NCBI RefSeq assembly: GCF_945859705.1
Contig: NC_079136.1
Coordinates: 5,125,501 to 5,189,500, forward strand
Reading direction: 5' to 3'
Origin: Episyrphus balteatus
Taxonomy: Eukaryota; Arthropoda; Insecta; Diptera; Syrphidae
DNA length: 64,000 nucleotides
Below are positions 60,079-64,000 of this stretch, one piece after another. The position numbers and the translations under genes are program-made. The stretch's first letter is position 1. Each line of letters starts with the position of its first letter. Below the pieces are notes generated by a model, which searched no databases, was not told the origin of the DNA, and saw nothing but the letters and a program-made list of their open reading frames with translations.

Positions 60079-60309
60079 TTTATTCTTTCTTGACCAATCA
60101 GAATTGTCCATCGCCACATTTGATTTCGCAAATTCTCATTTCTCTTTGTAACTATTGCCAGATCAAAACCCAGTCAAAATAATAGTTTTCCATTTTTCGA
60201 ACTTTTGTCGCGCATACTTTTTTCCTTGAATACTTTTATCTGTTCATACTTTCCTACCTAATACTAAAAGTCGTGAATACTTTTTGTTTTCACACTTTTG
60301 ACGGGTTCC

Positions 60310-63300
60310 CTCACTTTTAAACTTCTAGCAAAAGTGGCCTATGTAAAATATGGCCTATGTTAAAAACGGCAAAAAACTTGGGTAAAAAAAAACTTGTTTT
60401 CAAGTTATTCATTCAAAAATAATTTTAAAAATTCAATTGTTTGTACATGCATGCTCATAACTAAAGCCTATATTTCCTACATATAAATTTGAGATTTTTT
60501 TCAGACTTTTAAAAATTCCAAAAAAATAAGAAAATGTATCTAAAAATTAGATTGTTTTTCAAAAATTTTTATTTCAAAATACAGGGCCTATGAAAAAAAT
60601 CCGCTTTAGACCCCTAATTTTTTTTTTTTTAAATATCTTTCTCATGGTGTAACTCAAATTTCTGTGCAAAATTTTGCGTACCTGTAATTAGTCTTTTGTC
60701 GAAGGTCTATGACTACAAAAAAACCTTCACAACTTGGTTTTGAAATTTTTTTTGAATTTTTTCAATACCTTTTTTAACTATTGAATAAATTTGTCTATCA
60801 TTTAAAAAAAAAGTCAACTCTTTACGACTTACCGTTTAGAAAATAGCCTCTTTTTTCAATGTCTTGTTACCCCTATTTACCCTATAAAATCTTAAATTTT
60901 TTTTGCCTTAAACCTTCTCCTCTTTTGTATCTTTGATTTAAAAAAAATTAAGAAAATAAGTCAGTCGGTGTGGCCGGTTAGCGAACGTACACAAAACCAA
61001 ACTTTAATATATACATATAATAGATAGTTCTCCCAATAATTGGAAATAAATTACTTTTTCTTATAGGTACTGAAATAGTAAAAAATTTCCCTTCCGGAAT
61101 TTGGTGGACAAGATTTAGTATAGTAATTCTATTAAATATCAAAAATAATTTCGCAACTTAAGTGTCAAAGGATTTCGGAGAATTTCACTTTTCTACTGTT
61201 ACAGAAAATTACTTGAGAAAAGTTATTTGAAATGAATTTTTACAGAGAATTAATCCACTTTCATTCGCTGTTACAAGTCGAAATGATGAATGTTTTCTGA
61301 AGATCCAAAAAAATGTTTAATACTTTTGAATAAAAGTAACCTTATTCAACTTTACGAGGAAAAATAACATGACTGACCAGTACAAAGTTACCAGTTTCTC
61401 AAAACCAACGTTCTCAATAACAATGCACAATTCAAATGTTTTAATCGAAATTTCCAAACAAATAGTTCTACGAAAAAGAGTATTTTAAAACTTAAATATA
61501 AATTCCACAGTTCTTTTACTTTGCTTATTTAATATGCTTTGTTAACCATTTCAGAACAATGCATGAATATTCTTTATTTTTCAAACCCAATGACCCATTT
61601 CTTCTGCACTTCTGCTGCCAATACCAATCCCACATCATATGTGTATTTAAAATTCTTTACAAACCGAAAGACTCAATGTCCATAAAGAACCCTTTTAATC
61701 TATCATCATTACAATATACAGTCTGTATATTCTGATCGCATTAAAAGTATTTAAATTGAATTGAATCGACTTAAAAAAAAAAAACGAGAAAAAAAAAGAA
61801 GAAATTGCAAACATTGGCCACCATTAAGACCAACATTTACCATATAACCTCCATTCCAGCCACCCCTAATATCACTATGATGCTGATGCACCATAAAAGC
61901 CCACATTTATCTTCCATCACCCTGATTTCAAGCTTAATACTACACCACGAAGCAAGCAAATTCCAAACTCGAGAGTCGAAACCAACCACACACATTCCAA
62001 CCCAATACAAAAAAAAAAAAAAATTGAAACAAAAAACTCCTTCTCTCTTCTCCTGGAAACTTCAAACAATGGAACATAAAACCATTTCCATCCAGCTTAT
62101 GGCATACTTTTCTACTGTAAGCATTTTAAAGGACTCAGATTCTGTTAGTTAAGCCTGTGCATCATTGCATCAGCATGACGATATGCTCTATGATGATGTT
62201 GATGATGATGATGTTGAAGGCATCACTTTGGATACAAAAAAATAGTAAAGAGAATACAATTTCTACTTAAATTATCCAGCTGTCTCGAAGTTGTTGTTTT
62301 TCTGGTTGATGTTGTTGGTATTTTAAGCATCACATCATTATCATCGCAATATGACTTAAGTTAAATGTCAAACAAAAATTTCAACTATTTTTACGACAGT
62401 TGAAGGTTAAGATTTGTTTTGAATAACACACAAAGCAAAAATAGAAAAAATGTAAATGCACAACTGGGACGCGTGGTTTTGCTTAAAGGGGGACTTGCAT
62501 TTGTAGAAACCTTAGATTTAAATAATTTATTTTGATGTTGAAGGAGGAAGAACGAATGTATTGTAACCTTCAAGGAGAAAGTGTTTCCTATGAAACGAAT
62601 TTTCACAATTTCGCAAATTTTCGCAGAGTTTTTCCAACAAATTCGCAAATTGTACAAGTTTCTACGAAATCATGTTTCTCTGTGGAAGCTTTCAAGCTGC
62701 ATGTTGGTGTGGATATAAGTTCCAAGAGCCTATTTAGTATTTTAGGGTTTTGATGACTCAAAATAATTGGTTACCTGTGATTGTTTTGTAAGAGATGTGA
62801 AGTTCTTGGAAACAATTCCAAGTTATATTGATGACACTTAAAAAAGATTTCTCTTGCCTTGTACATGCTTCAACCTAATTCCTTAATTCTGCATAAAAAT
62901 TGCATCAATTTTTTTTTTTTTCTTTCTTCAACGATCGATAGTTCCAATCAACATGCTGTGTTGCTGAGTGGCAAATCCCATCTTTTCGGATTAAGCTATA
63001 GCACTTATATGGCAACAGAAAAAGGGAAAAGGATTTACCTATACGAGTTTATATGTACATATGTTCATATGAGAAGAAAAAGAAGAAAATTAAATGTCAG
63101 AAGACATATTTTCTATTTCTGAGAAAAGAAAAATGCAATATTGGGTTCAATGTGTGCAAAACGAAAAAAAGAAGAAACAAGTGAATTTTTAATTCAACAG
63201 CTTGCAATGTTGCTATGCAATGAAAAAAAAAAAAGGAAACGAACATTGGATGATTTGGAAGAAGTTTACTTTACAAAGTTGACATGTACATGAACGTTAT

Positions 63301-64000
63301 GAAATATTTTTGGGATGAGTTTTCAAGTTTAATGTGTGTTTCCTCTCTGTTTTTTCATTCATTTAGAGCAAAAAATTACTTTTTCAATTGACACTAGTTG
63401 AGGTATCAATGTTTAAAAAATCATCAATTATTGAATAGCTGTATTTATATTTTATTTCTTAATGTCTGAAATATCATGTTTTTTTCTTATTTTTTTTTTA
63501 ACTGTTTTCTTATTGACGTTTACACATCAATTCTGATTTTGGTTAATTGTTATTGACGAGAATTTTAAAAGAATCCATTATTTGTATTTACATTTCAAGG
63601 GCAATTAAGTTTTATATGCTTTTTTTATTTTAAGGTAAACAGAATACATAATATTATTGTTCACGGTGGTGTATGCGTACTTTTTTCAGACTAGTCGGAA
63701 ATACGATCCTGCTTCGAGTTACTTGGGTTAGAGATTTAACCCCTTGTAGCCCAACATTTTAAATTTTAAATTTATTAATGTCAATCGAAAGGGCTTTAGC
63801 TATAATAAAACACGTATTTTTTAAAAATTCAATAAATTCATTATTTGCTTAGTTATTTCGAAATTTATGCATTAAAAAAAAAAGTTTAAATAATTTATTT
63901 TTGTATATAAATGCAAAAATTCAAACAAAAAGCTATCTAATATTTTTTTTAGGCGCATTCCTAAAATCCAAAAATAAAACCCCGTTAGTTTATGCACGAA
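60310..64000. other. Old repeats then comparatively unique stretch, no gene seen
   Basis: 60600-60890 is the inverse of the repeat at 13408-13600. From about 61500 the sequence is less repetitive, with (GAT)n-like runs near 62190-62215. Frames at 61805-62152, 62532-62753 and 62859-63122 are low-complexity or lack domains. A TTAACCCC start near 63737 may be one end of a TTAA-targeting element cut by the window edge. Confidence 0.35.

Larger units (their letters stand above)
56229..60309. repeat. 4.1-kb near-perfect palindrome
   Basis: Left arm 56239-58017 and right arm 58537-60300; weaker pairing extends to 56229/60309. Paired coordinates sum to 116539 along almost the whole outer 1.7 kb, so the arms have no net indel there; a 15-nt insertion near 57935-57950 in the left arm is the only one I found. 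The loop is about 520 bp. The 69-codon frames at 57588-57797 (plus) and 58742-58951 (minus) are identical mirror images with no known domain. Confidence 0.95.

Noticed and set aside
61805..62152. 115-codon plus-strand frame
   Set aside because: Low-complexity Thr/Ser/His/Lys-rich translation of a stop-poor stretch with a poly-A run; no domain or conserved start.
63737..63760. TTAACCCCTTG start as a piggyBac-like element end
   Set aside because: No inverse partner within the window, so only one end could be proposed.

Overview
This is an AT-rich window from an insect nuclear genome, most likely a brachyceran fly. The support is one recognisable gene, a hugin/pyrokinin neuropeptide precursor with short fly-like introns, surrounded by a very dense field of DNA transposons, MITEs, foldback elements, satellites and long inverted repeats. 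Nothing bacterial or organellar is present: no operons, rRNA, intact tRNA genes or CRISPR arrays. Nearly all open frames of 60-115 codons are chance frames in AT-rich repeats or mirror images across inverted repeats.

Layout. 0.2-1.2 kb: an interspersed repeat (family A) that recurs at 4.2, 46.3 and 49.3 kb. 3.2-6.1 kb: a 2.9-kb element with perfect 30-bp terminal inverted repeats (TIRs) and a 9-bp target duplication. 7.3-7.8 and 32.4-33.0 kb: two foldbacks built from GAAGTTACG-like units. 9.2-12.95 and 19.0-21.8 kb: two nearly identical copies of one composite element holding a 477-bp satellite (5 versus 3 units), AGCTC-rich arms and a piggyBac-type MITE; the second copy sits inside another TIR element (18.4-22.3 kb). 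14.1-15.85 kb: a 1.76-kb palindrome. 23.25-25.27 kb: a decayed hAT-type element with two nested insertions and a perfect 48-bp palindrome. 26.2-26.9 kb (minus strand): hugin, with three exons, TATA box and initiator. 28.7-30.0 kb: another palindromic element. 32.0-32.35 kb: a broken ORF fragment, probably transposon-derived. 33.3-33.7 kb: a hAT-type foldback. 36.3-45.7 kb: a 9.4-kb block bracketed by self-complementary ATGAAC arrays, containing two satellites (328 and about 185 bp), a TTAA-flanked MITE and a GC-rich set of exon-like segments with good splice sites. 46.7 kb: a MITE. 50.05-50.71 kb: a 5'-truncated non-LTR retrotransposon inside a family A copy. 54.3-55.4 kb: a palindrome whose left arm carries a precise MITE insertion and whose right arm keeps the empty site. 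56.2-60.3 kb: a 4.1-kb near-perfect palindrome containing 150-bp tandem repeats.

How it fits together. Hugin is the only confident host gene. It encodes two C-terminally amidated peptides of the PRL-amide class, one ending TPRL and one FKPRL. The rest is a mobile-element landscape dominated by self-complementary DNA. At least nine inverted repeats of roughly 0.4-4 kb occur in 64 kb, several with arms made by expanding a short self-complementary unit. I infer that such loci could feed hairpin-RNA/endo-siRNA pathways, but the sequence alone cannot show it. Boundaries of repeats are by eye and usually good to a few bases where target duplications are given, otherwise to tens of bases.
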